64,000 bases of DNA from Roseisolibacter agri. Its GTDB lineage: Bacteria; Gemmatimonadota; Gemmatimonadetes; Gemmatimonadales; Gemmatimonadaceae. The notes beneath the pieces are model-generated. The model was not told where the DNA came from and made no database searches. It saw only the letters and a program-made list of their open reading frames with translations. The stretch lies in NCBI RefSeq assembly GCF_030159095.1, contig NZ_BRXS01000005.1, positions 248,001 to 312,000 of the forward strand, given 5' to 3'. The translations under genes were made by a program, and so were the position numbers. Positions 35,725-43,959 of the stretch are shown here, one piece after another; positions within the stretch are counted from its first letter, which is position 1, and the number at the start of each line of letters is the position of its first letter.

Positions 35725-36951
35725 GTGACCGCCTACACGGACCTCTCGCTCCCGTGCCCGCTCGCGCCGGCGCTCGCCGACAGCATCCGCGCGGCGCGCG
35801 AGGAGCTCACGCACCGCTGGCTGGAGCGCATCAGCGCGCGCGTCGCGCTCGACCCGAACCACGTCTTCCCGACGGAGGATCTCCTCGACCACGTCCCGCT
35901 CCTGATCGACGGGATCGCGGCGTACCTGGAGCATCCCGCGCAGGGCGTCGCCGCCGACGCGCCCGTGATCGCCAAGGCGATGGAGCTCGGCGCGCTGCGC
36001 CACGGGCAGGGCTTCGACGAGTACCAGATCCTCAAGGAGTTCGAGCTGCTCGGCGGCATCGTGTTCTCGCACCTGATCGCCGCGGTGCGCACGATGAACG
36101 AGCCGTGCGAGAAGGACGAGCTGCTCGCGTGCGGCCACCGACTCTTCCGTGCCGTCGCGGTGATCCAGGAGGCGAGCGTCGCGCACTACCTGCAGCGGAT
36201 GCGCGGCCGGCTGGCCGAGCGCGAGGAGCGGCTGCGCGGCTTCAACCGCGCGCTGACGCACGAGCTGAAGAACCAGATCGGCGCGGTGCTCGGCGCCGGC
36301 GACCTGCTCGCGCTGGAGGGGCTGCCCGACGACCAGCGCCCGCGGCTGCTCGACATCGTGCGGCGCAACGCGGCCGGCATGCGCGCGACGCTCGACAACC
36401 TGATCGAGCTCTCGCGCCTCGATCCCGACTCGCGCCAGCAGCGGCGCGTCCTGCTGCCGCAGGCGGTGGCCGAGGCGGTGCGGCAGCTGCGCGACGCGGC
36501 GCGGATGGCGGGCGTCGAGGTGCGCGTGGGCGAGCTGCCACGCGTCGAGGTGAGCGCGGCGGCCGTCGAGCTGGCGACGGTCAACTACCTCTCGAACGCC
36601 ATCAAGTACGCCGATCCCGACGCGCCCGTGCGCTGGGCCGAGGTGCGCGGCCACACGAGCGAGGCGGGGCCGGACGGGGCGCCGGAGACGGTCGTCGAGG
36701 TGCGCGACAACGGGCTCGGCGTACCGGAGGAGGCGAGAGCGCAGCTGTTCGCGCGCGGGTTCCGCGCGCACATCGAGTCGGTGACCGGCGTCGAGGGCAC
36801 GGGGCTCGGGCTCAGCATCGTGCGCGACGCGGTGGAGGCGCTGGGCGGCCGCGTGTGGGCCGCGTTCCCGCCCGAGGGCGGCGCGTGCTTCGCGTTCGCG
36901 CTGCCGGCGCGCCGCGCGGGCGAGTTCGCTACCGCAGCTCGGCCGGCGTGA
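35725..36951 (+). CDS. Sensor histidine kinase with RsbRD N-terminal domain
   Basis: A 408-residue soluble histidine kinase with a GTG start. Residues 10-160 resemble the RsbRD_N (globin-like) sensor domain ([20 protein letters not shown]). The HisKA dimerisation domain has the H-box [20 protein letters not shown] near residue 179. The HATPase domain has the N-box [15 protein letters not shown], the D-box [14 protein letters not shown] and the G-box [21 protein letters not shown]. No transmembrane segment and no response regulator are nearby, so it is an orphan cytoplasmic kinase. Its 3' end overlaps the convergent DUF983 gene by 23 nt. Confidence 0.92.
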   Translation: MTAYTDLSLPCPLAPALADSIRAAREELTHRWLERISARVALDPNHVFPTEDLLDHVPLLIDGIAAYLEHPAQGVAADAPVIAKAMELGALRHGQGFDEYQILKEFELLGGIVFSHLIAAVRTMNEPCEKDELLACGHRLFRAVAVIQEASVAHYLQRMRGRLAEREERLRGFNRALTHELKNQIGAVLGAGDLLALEGLPDDQRPRLLDIVRRNAAGMRATLDNLIELSRLDPDSRQQRRVLLPQAVAEAVRQLRDAARMAGVEVRVGELPRVEVSAAAVELATVNYLSNAIKYADPDAPVRWAEVRGHTSEAGPDGAPETVVEVRDNGLGVPEEARAQLFARGFRAHIESVTGVEGTGLGLSIVRDAVEALGGRVWAAFPPEGGACFAFALPARRAGEFATAARPA

Positions 36952-37378
36952 CGGGGCGCAGCATCACGTCGATCGTCAGCCAGAGCACCTTCGAGACCGG
37001 GTAGAACAGCAGCGGGAAGAGCAGCATCGCCGCCGCCGCGTAGTACGTCAGCCCGTCCCACGGGACCTCCGGCCACGTGGCGAGGATGGCGACGGCGAAC
37101 GAGAACGCGAACAGCAGCTCGGACGTGATGAGGTTGATCAGCATCGCGGCCGCGAAGTAGCCGTCGTCGCTGCGCTCGTAGCGGAAGTGGCACGCCGGGC
37201 AGCGGTCGCGGATCACGCCCCACGGCATGCCGACGCGCCAGCGCGCGAGCACCGGCCCGCCGCCGCAGTGCGGGCAGCGCAGCCGCAGGAAGCGCCCGAG
37301 CAGGCGCAGGCCGCGCGCGAGCGAGGGGACCTCGAGCTCGGTCTCGGTGGTGCGGGCGGGGCGGGGGACGGCGGACAT
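36929..37378 (-). CDS. DUF983 family membrane protein
   Basis: A 149-residue protein with two zinc-ribbon-like pairs, RCPHCGGG and RCPACHFRYER, around residues 34-72, followed by the family motif DDGYFAAAMLINLI and two hydrophobic helices (ELLFAFSFAVAILATW; YYAAAAMLLFPLLFYPVSKVLW). DUF983 proteins are often encoded near cytochrome oxidase genes and are of unproven function. The TetR gene lies 35 nt upstream on the same strand. Confidence 0.88.
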   Translation of the reverse strand: MSAVPRPARTTETELEVPSLARGLRLLGRFLRLRCPHCGGGPVLARWRVGMPWGVIRDRCPACHFRYERSDDGYFAAAMLINLITSELLFAFSFAVAILATWPEVPWDGLTYYAAAAMLLFPLLFYPVSKVLWLTIDVMLRPVTPAELR

Positions 37379-37413
37379 GCGGACGGAGGAGGAGAGGAGA
37401 GCGGCGCGTGCGG

Positions 37414-38031
37414 TCAGTGCGTCGCGGCCGGGGCGCCGAACTGCGCCATGAGGCCCTCGGCCGCCGCGAGGTACTGGGCGATGTCGAAGCGCTCGGGGTC
37501 GAGCATCGACTGCACCGCGCACCCCTTGATGAAGCTGACGCTGACCGCGGCGAGCCCCTCGGGCGTCACGCCCGCGAAGCGCGCGGGCTCGGCCTCCAGC
37601 ACCGCGCGCGCGAGCGGCTGGAAGGCGTCGCGGTAGCGCTTCAGCTCCGCGCTGACGCGCGCGCGGATCTCCGCGTCGCGGATGCCGGCCGTCCAGTAGT
37701 CGAACGTCAGGCGGATGCGCAGCGGCTCGCGCGACAGCCGGTGCATCTCCTGGCGCAGCAGCGCGATCAGCCGGTCGTACGGCGACGCGAGGGCGGCGAT
37801 GTCGCCGCCGACGTGGAGCACCGTCGTCGTCGCCAGCAGCCAGTCGAGCAGCGCCAGCAGGAGGAAGCGCTTGCTCTTGAAGTGGAACATGACCAGCCCC
37901 GGGCTCAGCTGCGCGGCGGCCGCCACCTGGAGGATGGTGGTGCCCTCGAGCCCCTCGCGTGCCGCGACCTCGTAGGCCGCGGTCAGGATCTGCTCGCGTC
38001 GCGCGCTCTCGGGCGCCTTGGTGCCTGGCAT
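37414..38031 (-). CDS. TetR-family transcriptional regulator
   Basis: A 205-residue TetR regulator. The N-terminal HTH is RREQILTAAYEVAAREGLEGTTILQVAAAAQLSPGLVMFHFKSK, whose recognition helix is LSPGLVMFHF, with the ligand-binding domain after residue 65. The C-terminal part resembles BetI-like regulators. It is divergent from a SulP transporter gene across 89 nt containing two 16-nt dyads. It probably represses itself and the transporter, and may be co-transcribed with DUF983. Confidence 0.9.
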   Translation of the reverse strand: MPGTKAPESARREQILTAAYEVAAREGLEGTTILQVAAAAQLSPGLVMFHFKSKRFLLLALLDWLLATTTVLHVGGDIAALASPYDRLIALLRQEMHRLSREPLRIRLTFDYWTAGIRDAEIRARVSAELKRYRDAFQPLARAVLEAEPARFAGVTPEGLAAVSVSFIKGCAVQSMLDPERFDIAQYLAAAEGLMAQFGAPAATH

Positions 38032-38056
38032 CGCGCCTCCCTCCCGGCGGCGGCTG

Positions 38057-38105
38057 TTGACTGATCGTTCAATGCGCCGTAACCTAGCATTGAACGCCGG
38101 TTCAA
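38057..38105. promoter_or_regulatory. Two TTGAAC-N4-GTTCAA operators between tetR and sulP
   Basis: Copy 1 is TTGACTGATCGTTCAA (38057-38072, one mismatch) and copy 2 the perfect palindrome TTGAACGCCGGTTCAA (38090-38105). Together they also form the larger inverted repeat CGTTCAATGC...GCATTGAACG (38066-38096). The pair lies between divergent start codons at 38031 and 38121, the expected place for TetR binding sites. Confidence 0.8.
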
Positions 38106-38120
38106 CACAACCCGCCCGCC

Positions 38121-39794
38121 GTGCTCCTCCCCAAGCTGCTCACCACGCTCCGCGGCTACACGCGGCAGCAGGCGCTGGCCGACGCCACGGCCGGCGTCAT
38201 CGTCGGCGTGGTAGCGCTGCCGCTCGCCATCGCCTTCGCCATCGCCAGCGGCGTCGCGCCCGAGCGCGGGCTGTGGACGGCGATCGTCGGCGGGTTCCTC
38301 ATCTCCGCGCTCGGCGGCTCGCGCGTGCAGATCGGCGGGCCCACCGGCGCCTTCGTCGTGGTCGTCTACGACGTCGTCCAGCGCCACGGCGTGGACGGCC
38401 TGATGGTCGCGACGCTGATGGCCGGCGCGATCCTCGTCGTGCTCGGCGTCGCGCGCCTGGGCGCGGCGATCAAGTTCATCCCGCATCCCGTCGTCACCGG
38501 CTTCACGAGCGGGATCGCGGTCATCATCGCCACGGGGCAGGTGCGCGACCTGCTCGGGCTGCGCATGCGCGACGTGCCGCCGGACTTCGTCGCCAAGTGG
38601 CGCGCGTACGCGGCGCACCTCGACACCGTCACGCCCGCCGCGGTGCTGGTCGCGGGCGTCGCGCTCGCGATCCTGGTGGTCTGGCCGCGCGTCAGCCGCC
38701 GCGTGCCGGGCACGCTGGTGGCGCTGCTCGTCACGACCGCGCTCGTGCAGCTGCTGCAGCTGCCGGTCGAGACCATCGGCAGCCGCTTCGGCGCGATCAG
38801 CGCCGCGCTGCCGCGCCCCACGCTGCCGCACGTCACGCTGGCGCAGGTGCAGGCGCTCGTCGGGCCCGCGTTCACCATCGCGCTGCTCGGCGCCGTCGAG
38901 GCGCTGCTGTCGGCCGTGGTGGCGGACGGGATGATCGGCGGGCGCCACCGCTCCAACATGGAGCTGGTGGGGCAGGGGATCGCGAACCTCGTCACGCCGC
39001 TCGTCGGCGGGATCCCGGCCACGGGCGCGATCGCGCGCACCGCGACCAACGTCAAGAACGGCGGCCGCACGCCGATCGCCGGCATGGTGCACGCGCTGAC
39101 GCTGCTGCTCGTCACGCTCTTCGTGGGACGCTGGGCGGCGCTGATCCCGATGGCGACGCTGGCCGCGATCCTCCTCGTGGTGAGCTACCACATGAGCGAG
39201 TGGCGCACCTTCCGCGGCGAGCTGCGGTCGCCGCGCAGCGACGTGGCCGTGCTGCTCGTGACGTTCGCGCTCACGGTGCTGGTGGACCTCACCGTCGCGA
39301 TCGAGGTCGGGATGGTGCTCGCCGCGTTCCTCTTCATGCGCCGCATGGCCGAGGTGACGAACGTCGGCGTCGTGACGCGCGAGCTGGACGACGCGGCGGC
39401 CGTCGACGCCGCGCGCGATCCCGACGGCGCGCGCCGCCGCGACATCCCGCGCGGCGTGGAGGTCTACGAGATCAGCGGCCCGTTCTTCTTCGGCGCGGCC
39501 GAGCGGTTCAAGGACACGCTGGCACGGGTCGCGGGCGCGCCGCGCGTGCTGATCATCCGGCTGCGCGCGGTGCCCGCGATCGACGCGACGGGGCTGCACG
39601 CGCTGCGCGACGTCGTGCGCCGCAGCCGCGGCGACGGCACGCTGGTGCTGCTGTCCGACGTCCACTCGCAGCCGCTCCTCGCGCTCTCACGCTCGACCGC
39701 GCTCGCGGAGATCGGCGAGGCGAACGTGTGCGGCACGCTGGACGACGCGCTCGCGCGGGCGCGCGCGCACCTGGGGCTGGCCGACGCGGCCTGA
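38121..39794 (+). CDS. SulP-family anion transporter with STAS domain (first copy)
   Basis: A 557-residue inner-membrane transporter with a GTG start. It begins with the SulP signature ADATAGVIVGVVALPLAIAFAIASG, then GSRVQIGGPTGAFVVVVYD (substrate-site helix) and IKFIPHPVVTGFTSGIAVII. A cytoplasmic STAS domain (VEVYEISGPFFFGAAERFKD ... AIDATGLHALRDVV) occupies about residues 450-550. SulP proteins move sulfate, bicarbonate or other anions; the substrate is not evident. Expression is probably controlled by the divergent TetR. Confidence 0.92.
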   Translation: MLLPKLLTTLRGYTRQQALADATAGVIVGVVALPLAIAFAIASGVAPERGLWTAIVGGFLISALGGSRVQIGGPTGAFVVVVYDVVQRHGVDGLMVATLMAGAILVVLGVARLGAAIKFIPHPVVTGFTSGIAVIIATGQVRDLLGLRMRDVPPDFVAKWRAYAAHLDTVTPAAVLVAGVALAILVVWPRVSRRVPGTLVALLVTTALVQLLQLPVETIGSRFGAISAALPRPTLPHVTLAQVQALVGPAFTIALLGAVEALLSAVVADGMIGGRHRSNMELVGQGIANLVTPLVGGIPATGAIARTATNVKNGGRTPIAGMVHALTLLLVTLFVGRWAALIPMATLAAILLVVSYHMSEWRTFRGELRSPRSDVAVLLVTFALTVLVDLTVAIEVGMVLAAFLFMRRMAEVTNVGVVTRELDDAAAVDAARDPDGARRRDIPRGVEVYEISGPFFFGAAERFKDTLARVAGAPRVLIIRLRAVPAIDATGLHALRDVVRRSRGDGTLVLLSDVHSQPLLALSRSTALAEIGEANVCGTLDDALARARAHLGLADAA

Positions 39795-39821
39795 CGCGCC
39801 GGCCAGCCTTCGCGCGATCCG

Positions 39822-40712
39822 TCAGGCGTTCGGCCGGCCGCCCTCGGCGCTGCTGCCGCGCGCGCCCGACGCGCCGGCGCCCGACTGGATCTCGACGCGC
39901 CGCCCACGCCGCGGCTGCTGCTGCGGCACGGGCACGGTCACCTCGAGCACGCCGTGCTCGTAGCGCGCCTGCACGCGCTCCTCGTCGACGTGCTCGGGGA
40001 GCGCGATGCTGCGCGAGAACGCGCCGTAGCTCCGCTCGGTGCGGTAGAAGCCGCGCTCGCGGTCCTCGTGCTCCTCGCGGCGCTCGCCGGAGATGGTCAG
40101 CACGCCGTCCTCGACTTCGATCTGCACGTCGTCGGGGCGCATGCCGGGGAGGTCGGCGCGCACCACCAGCTCGTCGCCGCGCTGGAAGACCTCGAGCGGC
40201 GGCGCCCAGCGCTGCAGCCCCTGCGGTCCCTGCTGCTGACGTCCGCCCACGAGCGAGCGGCCCGGCGCGCCGCCCGTCCGGTCGTACGGGGAGAACGTCT
40301 CGCCGCCCGGGGCACCGAACAGGCGGTCCATCTCCTGGCTCATCGCCTGCGCGAACGCGAACGGGTTGGACATGAACGCGCTCGCCATCAGGTCGGGGTT
40401 CGCCATGAACGCCGGCAGGAGCGAGGGCGACGTCGCGCCACGCCCGGCGCCGGTCGTCATGCCGGCTCGCTCGCCGCGCTGCATGCCGGTGCCGGGCGTG
40501 GCCTCGCGGCTCACCGACCGCTGGCGCTCGCGGTCCGCGTTCGGCGCGCCGGCGATCGGGCCGCGCGCCTGCTGCGCCTGCTGGCCCTGCTCCGACTGCT
40601 GGGATTGGGATGGCGACTGCTGCGCCGCCTGGGATGTCTGCGACGGATCCTGGTGGTACTGCTGCGGCTGCGTCGCCGACGGGTTGGGATTGCCGGTCTG
40701 CTGCCTGGCCAT
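39822..40712 (-). CDS. Hsp20/alpha-crystallin small heat-shock protein with long disordered N-terminus
   Basis: A 296-residue chaperone, about twice the usual 140-150 residues. Residues 1-60 are Gln/Ser-rich (QSQQSEQGQQAQQA) and probably disordered, and residues 60-170 are low-complexity with Phe/Met segments. The alpha-crystallin domain (about 172-262) has PPLEVFQRGDELVVRADLPG, VLTISGERREEHED and the conserved YGAFSRSIALPEHVD. The IxI/V-type tail motif appears as LEVTVPVP. It binds unfolding proteins. The Shine-Dalgarno is caught in a 7-bp hairpin just before the ATG, so heat-dependent translation is likely. Confidence 0.9.
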   Translation of the reverse strand: MARQQTGNPNPSATQPQQYHQDPSQTSQAAQQSPSQSQQSEQGQQAQQARGPIAGAPNADRERQRSVSREATPGTGMQRGERAGMTTGAGRGATSPSLLPAFMANPDLMASAFMSNPFAFAQAMSQEMDRLFGAPGGETFSPYDRTGGAPGRSLVGGRQQQGPQGLQRWAPPLEVFQRGDELVVRADLPGMRPDDVQIEVEDGVLTISGERREEHEDRERGFYRTERSYGAFSRSIALPEHVDEERVQARYEHGVLEVTVPVPQQQPRRGRRVEIQSGAGASGARGSSAEGGRPNA

Positions 40713-40717
40713 CGTGC

Positions 40718-40740
40718 CCTCCACGCGGATGTGGTGGAGG
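40718..40740 (-). promoter_or_regulatory. Candidate RNA thermometer masking the hsp20 Shine-Dalgarno
   Basis: On the minus-strand mRNA, CCTCCAC (from 40740) can pair fully with GTGGAGG (ending at 40718) around a 9-nt loop (CACATCCGC). The second arm contains the GGAGG ribosome-binding site, five bases from the ATG at 40712. Small heat-shock genes are the classic targets of ROSE-type thermometers that hide the Shine-Dalgarno at low temperature. The stem has five G-C and two A-U pairs. Confidence 0.6.
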
Positions 40741-40905
40741 CGGCCCAGCGGGGCCGCCGACTCCGCCGCGCGGCGCGTCGGCCGCGCGGCGACGCACGCG
40801 CCCGGGGCGGCAATCCGGATGCCGCCGCGCGCGGCCGCGCCGAGGCGTCGGCGCTCCGGCGTGCGTCGTGCGCTGGTGGCCCGCATCCCGTCTACCGGAG
40901 GAGTC

Positions 40906-41304
40906 ATGCGCCATCGCCCGTCCGTCGCCGCGGCCGCGCTCGCCGTCGCCCTCGTCGCGTGCGCCGGGCGTCGCACCGCCCCGGAGCCCGTGGCGCCGGC
41001 CCTCGTCGTGTTCGAGAACCAGACGCTGTTCGAGGCCACCGTCTTCGCCACGGCGCGCGGCGGCGTGCCGCGGCGCGTGGGCATCGTGGCCCCCAACCGG
41101 ACCCAGACGCTCGCGCTGAAGGGGGACGTGCTGGCCGCCGGCGGCGCGGGCGGCGTCACCATCACCGCGCGGCTGCTCGCCGACCGCCGCACGCCGACCA
41201 CGGGCCCCATCACCATGCGACCGGGCGACCGATTCCGCGTGACGCTCCCGACGGCGGCCAACATCCTGTCCGTGGTGCCCGACGCGCCGTCGCCGTCGCC
41301 GTAG
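40906..41304 (+). CDS. Small lipoprotein of unknown function
   Basis: A 132-residue protein with lipobox ALVACA near residue 19 and a GGAGGAG Shine-Dalgarno. The mature part is beta-rich (ALVVFENQTLFEATVFATARGG ... RVGIVAPNRTQTLAL), consistent with a small beta-sandwich. The motif FENQTLFEATVFA and the later GDRFRVTLPTAANI suggest a family conserved among related bacteria, but I cannot name it. It is convergent with the nitronate monooxygenase gene. Confidence 0.7.
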   Translation: MRHRPSVAAAALAVALVACAGRRTAPEPVAPALVVFENQTLFEATVFATARGGVPRRVGIVAPNRTQTLALKGDVLAAGGAGGVTITARLLADRRTPTTGPITMRPGDRFRVTLPTAANILSVVPDAPSPSP

Positions 41305-41316
41305 GACGGCCCAGGG

Positions 41317-42420
41317 CTAGCGCGCGAGCGCCTGCACGATCCGAGTCCGCTCCGCGACCAGCTCCTCCACGATCGCGCGCGCCGGCTGCTCCGCGCGCGC
41401 CAGCCGCAGCCCCTGGCCCGCGAGCATCGCCGCCAGCGCGGCGTCGTCGCGCGTGCGTGCCGCCGCGTACAGGTCGCCGCTGGCCAGCGCCTGGTGCGGA
41501 TACGGCAGCGGCGACACCCCCGCGTCACCCGCCGCGGCGATCGCGTCCACCAGCGCGTTGCGCAGCGCGCGCGCGGGCCGGCCGCTGATGGCGCGCGTCA
41601 CCGCGGTGTCCGTCTCACGCGCGGCGATCAGCGCGCGGCGGTAGGCGGGATACGCGCCGCTCTCGTGCGCGAGCAGGAAGCGCGTGCCCATCTGCACGCC
41701 GCCGGCGCCGAGGGCGAGCGCGGCGACCAGGCCGCGCGCGTCCATGATGCCGCCGGACGCCAGCACCGGCACGCGCACGGCGTCCACGATCGCGGGCACG
41801 AGCGCCATCGTGCCGACGAGCGGCACCTCGCCGTCGGCGCCGACCTCGAAGGTGCCGCGGTGCCCGCCCGCCTCCGCGCCCTGCGCGACGACGGCGTCCG
41901 CGCCGCGCGCCGCCAGCAGCTCCGCCTCCGCCACCGTCGTCGCGGCCGCGACGGCCACCGCGCCCGCCGCCTGCACGCGCGCGATGCGATCACCCGGATC
42001 ACCCATCGCGAAGCTGACGATCGGCACGCCCGCGGCGAGCACGAGCCCCAGCTGCTCGTCGACGAGTGCGGCGGGCGGCGCCGCGGGGCGCGCCACGCTC
42101 GGCGGCAGCCCGTGCGCCGCGCGCAGGCGGTCGAGCACCGCGTCCATCGCCTGCGTGTCGCGCGGCGGCGGCGCGGGCGCGGCGAGCAGGAAGTTCACCG
42201 CGAACGGCCGCGTGGTGAGCGCACGCACGCGCTCCAGCGCGTCCTCCAGCTGCGGCGTCGTGAGGCGCGCGGCGGCCAGCGCGCCGAGTGCGCCGGCGTT
42301 CGACACGGCGGCCACCAGCTCGGGCGTCGTCCAGCCGCCGGCCATCGGCGCCTGCACGACCGGGTGGCGGATGCCGAACAGCCGCAGCAGCGCGGACTCG
42401 GCCGATGCGAGGGCGGTCAT
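41317..42420 (-). CDS. Nitronate monooxygenase-family flavoprotein
   Basis: A 367-residue TIM-barrel FMN enzyme. The start GIRHPVVQAPMAGGWTTPELVAAVSNAGALG is typical, with PFAVNFLL (flavin contact), ADAVVAQGAEAGGHRG (catalytic His in GGH) near residue 185 and PVLASGGIMDARGLVAALALGAGGVQMGTRFL as the phosphate site. It would oxidise alkyl nitronates such as propionate-3-nitronate; some family members are enoyl reductase-like. The 172-residue unknown gene lies 7 nt upstream and is probably in the same operon. Confidence 0.9.
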   Translation of the reverse strand: MTALASAESALLRLFGIRHPVVQAPMAGGWTTPELVAAVSNAGALGALAAARLTTPQLEDALERVRALTTRPFAVNFLLAAPAPPPRDTQAMDAVLDRLRAAHGLPPSVARPAAPPAALVDEQLGLVLAAGVPIVSFAMGDPGDRIARVQAAGAVAVAAATTVAEAELLAARGADAVVAQGAEAGGHRGTFEVGADGEVPLVGTMALVPAIVDAVRVPVLASGGIMDARGLVAALALGAGGVQMGTRFLLAHESGAYPAYRRALIAARETDTAVTRAISGRPARALRNALVDAIAAAGDAGVSPLPYPHQALASGDLYAAARTRDDAALAAMLAGQGLRLARAEQPARAIVEELVAERTRIVQALAR

Positions 42421-42427
42421 GCGCGGC

Positions 42428-42946
42428 TCACGCGGCGTGGTCGTCGTCGGGCGGCAGCACGTCGCGCTGGTCCCAGCGCGCGTCGTGCGCTTCCAGTCGC
42501 CGACGCTCGCGCGCGGCGGCGCGCGCGTCGGCGTCGGTGGACTGGCCCGCGGGCCGCGCGGCGCCCGTCGCGTCGCGCATGATGCGGAAGGTGTGCTCGA
42601 TCCCCTCCATCGCCACCACCAGCCGCACGGGCAGCGCGGCGAGGTGCGGATCGTGGCGCAGCAGCCGGCGGAACGCCTCGCCGGCGCGGTGCGCCTCGCG
42701 CCCTTCCCGCAGCGGCGCGCCGTCCTCGCCGTGCAGCGTGCCGGCCGCGAACTCCAGGTCGTCGCCGGCCTCGTTCAGCGCCAGCTCGAATTGCGCGAAC
42801 TCCACGGTCGGATGCGCCTCGAAGAACGCGCGCAGCGTCTCGCCGGCGTCGGCGGGCATGACCGTGGGCGCGGAGCCTTCGGGGCCCGCGCCCGCGAGGC
42901 CCGCGAAGGTCAGCGCGACGGGAAGCTGGGAGGGAGCGTCGGCCAT
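42428..42946 (-). CDS. Conserved hypothetical protein next to nitronate monooxygenase
   Basis: A 172-residue soluble acidic protein with no signal peptide. Visible segments include GETLRAFFEAHPTVEFAQFE, FRRLLRHDPHLAALPVRLV and an Arg/Asp-rich C-terminal helix ending WDQRDVLPPDDDHAA. I recognise no family. The gene is tightly linked (7 nt) to the downstream nitronate monooxygenase, implying shared expression. A hairpin-repeat cluster lies upstream of it. Confidence 0.65.
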   Translation of the reverse strand: MADAPSQLPVALTFAGLAGAGPEGSAPTVMPADAGETLRAFFEAHPTVEFAQFELALNEAGDDLEFAAGTLHGEDGAPLREGREAHRAGEAFRRLLRHDPHLAALPVRLVVAMEGIEHTFRIMRDATGAARPAGQSTDADARAAARERRRLEAHDARWDQRDVLPPDDDHAA

Positions 42947-42998
42947 GCGGGCAATCTAGGCCGCGCTCCGCGCGCGCGCCCGAGCCCTTTAACCTTCG

Positions 42999-43145
42999 AC
43001 CTGTTGGAGGAATGCGGATGCTCCGGATCGGAGCGGATGCTTCGGATCGTCCCTCGCGGCGCCTACGTCCCACGCGCAACACGGAGCGATCCGCATGATC
43101 CGTCGCATCCGCAGCATCCGCATCCTCACCAATAGGCGAACAGGT
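42999..43145. repeat. Hairpin element, GGATGC type (locus 4a)
   Basis: Inverted repeat with outer ends ACCTGTT and AACAGGT. The left arm is GGAGGAATGCGGATGCTCCG and the right arm GCAGCATCCGCATCCTCACC. The tip carries GGCGCCTACGTCCCACGCGC, a variant of the family core, followed by ACACGGAGCG as in loci 1 and 2. It probably adjoins the promoter of the 172-residue gene and its partner. Confidence 0.85.
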
Positions 43146-43150
43146 CCGGT

Positions 43151-43324
43151 GCGCCGGACGTAAAAGGGCGAACGGCTTTGACAGGATTTGACGGATTGAA
43201 CGGACAAGAGCGGATTTCTCTCCTCTGCCGCGCGTAGCTCCATGTGCCGCGAGGAGCGTACATCCGATCTTGTCCGCTTGATCCGTTGTAATCCTGTCTG
43301 CTTTTGTCATTCGGATCCGGCGCG
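43151..43324. repeat. Hairpin element, GGATTA type (locus 4b)
   Basis: Outer ends GCGCCGGAC and ATCCGGCGC. The arms contain TTTGACAGGATTTGACGGAT and GATCCGTTGTAATCCTGTCT, and ACGGACAAGAGCGGAT pairs with ATCCGATCTTGTCCG. The tip is CCGCGCGTAGCTCCATGTGCC. The stem shares GGATTGAACGGACAAGAG with locus 1, at the other end of the window. It lies directly downstream of the pentapeptide gene. Confidence 0.87.
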
Positions 43325-43347
43325 CCGACGCTCGGACCCGCGACGCG

Positions 43348-43959
43348 TCACTCGGCGCGGATGTCGAGGCCCAGCGCCGCCGCGATCGCGAGCGCCTGCT
43401 CGTACGTCACGATCGCGCCGCGCAGCGCGACGTGCTCCGGCTCCACCGCCGAGAGATCGCTGCCGCGCAGGTCGCACCGCGCGAGCTGCGCCCCGCGCAG
43501 CGTCGCGCCCGAGAGGTCGGCGTCGCGCAGCGTCGCCCCCTGCAGGCGCGCGCCCGTCAGGTCCGCCTCGCGCAGCCGTACGCCGCTGAACGATGCCCGT
43601 CGCAGGTCGGCGCTCGGCAGCGCGACGAACGACCAGTTGCCGCCCGCGACCCGCAGCGCGTCGAACGTGCACCGCGCGAAGGTGCTCCCCACCAGCTTGC
43701 ACTCGGTGAGGCGCGCGTCGAAGAAGTCGCAGCCGCTGAACGTGCAGTTCAGGAACGCCGCGTTCGCGTGCACCGACGCGTTGAAGCGCACGCCGCGGAA
43801 GGTGCACTCGGTGAACACCGCGCCCTCGTCGTGCACCTCGCTCATGTCGACGTCCACGAAGGCGACGCGCGTGTGCGCCTGCCCGGAGACGTCGCGGCCG
43901 CTCCAGTCCTCGCCGGACACGGTGACGTCCGTCGGCGCGCCGCGCGCGCGGTCAGCCAT
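43348..43959 (-). CDS. Pentapeptide-repeat protein
   Basis: A 203-residue protein forming a right-handed quadrilateral beta-helix. From about residue 20 to 180 every fifth position is Leu/Phe with A(D/N)LxX spacing, for example ADLRRASFSGVRLREADLTG and ATLRDADLSGATLRGAQL. It ends in VTYEQALAIAAALGLDI, a common C-terminal helix in this family. The shape mimics DNA in MfpA/Qnr proteins, but most members are uncharacterised and resistance cannot be claimed. The start overlaps the antiporter stop by 8 nt, so translation is coupled. Confidence 0.9.
   Translation of the reverse strand: MADRARGAPTDVTVSGEDWSGRDVSGQAHTRVAFVDVDMSEVHDEGAVFTECTFRGVRFNASVHANAAFLNCTFSGCDFFDARLTECKLVGSTFARCTFDALRVAGGNWSFVALPSADLRRASFSGVRLREADLTGARLQGATLRDADLSGATLRGAQLARCDLRGSDLSAVEPEHVALRGAIVTYEQALAIAAALGLDIRAE

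Larger units (their letters stand above)
42947..43347. other. Gene-free region holding two hairpin repeats
   Basis: A 401-nt gap between the 172-residue gene and the pentapeptide-repeat gene, both on the minus strand. Almost all of it is occupied by hairpins at 42999-43145 (GGATGC type) and 43151-43324 (GGATTA type). The right end GATCCGGCGCGCCG lies 23 nt after the pentapeptide gene's stop codon. No reading frame looks coding. Confidence 0.8.

Noticed and set aside
43348-43959. Quinolone-resistance (Qnr/MfpA) determinant
   Set aside because: Pentapeptide repeats alone do not show gyrase binding; most such proteins have no resistance role, and the operon context is ion transport.
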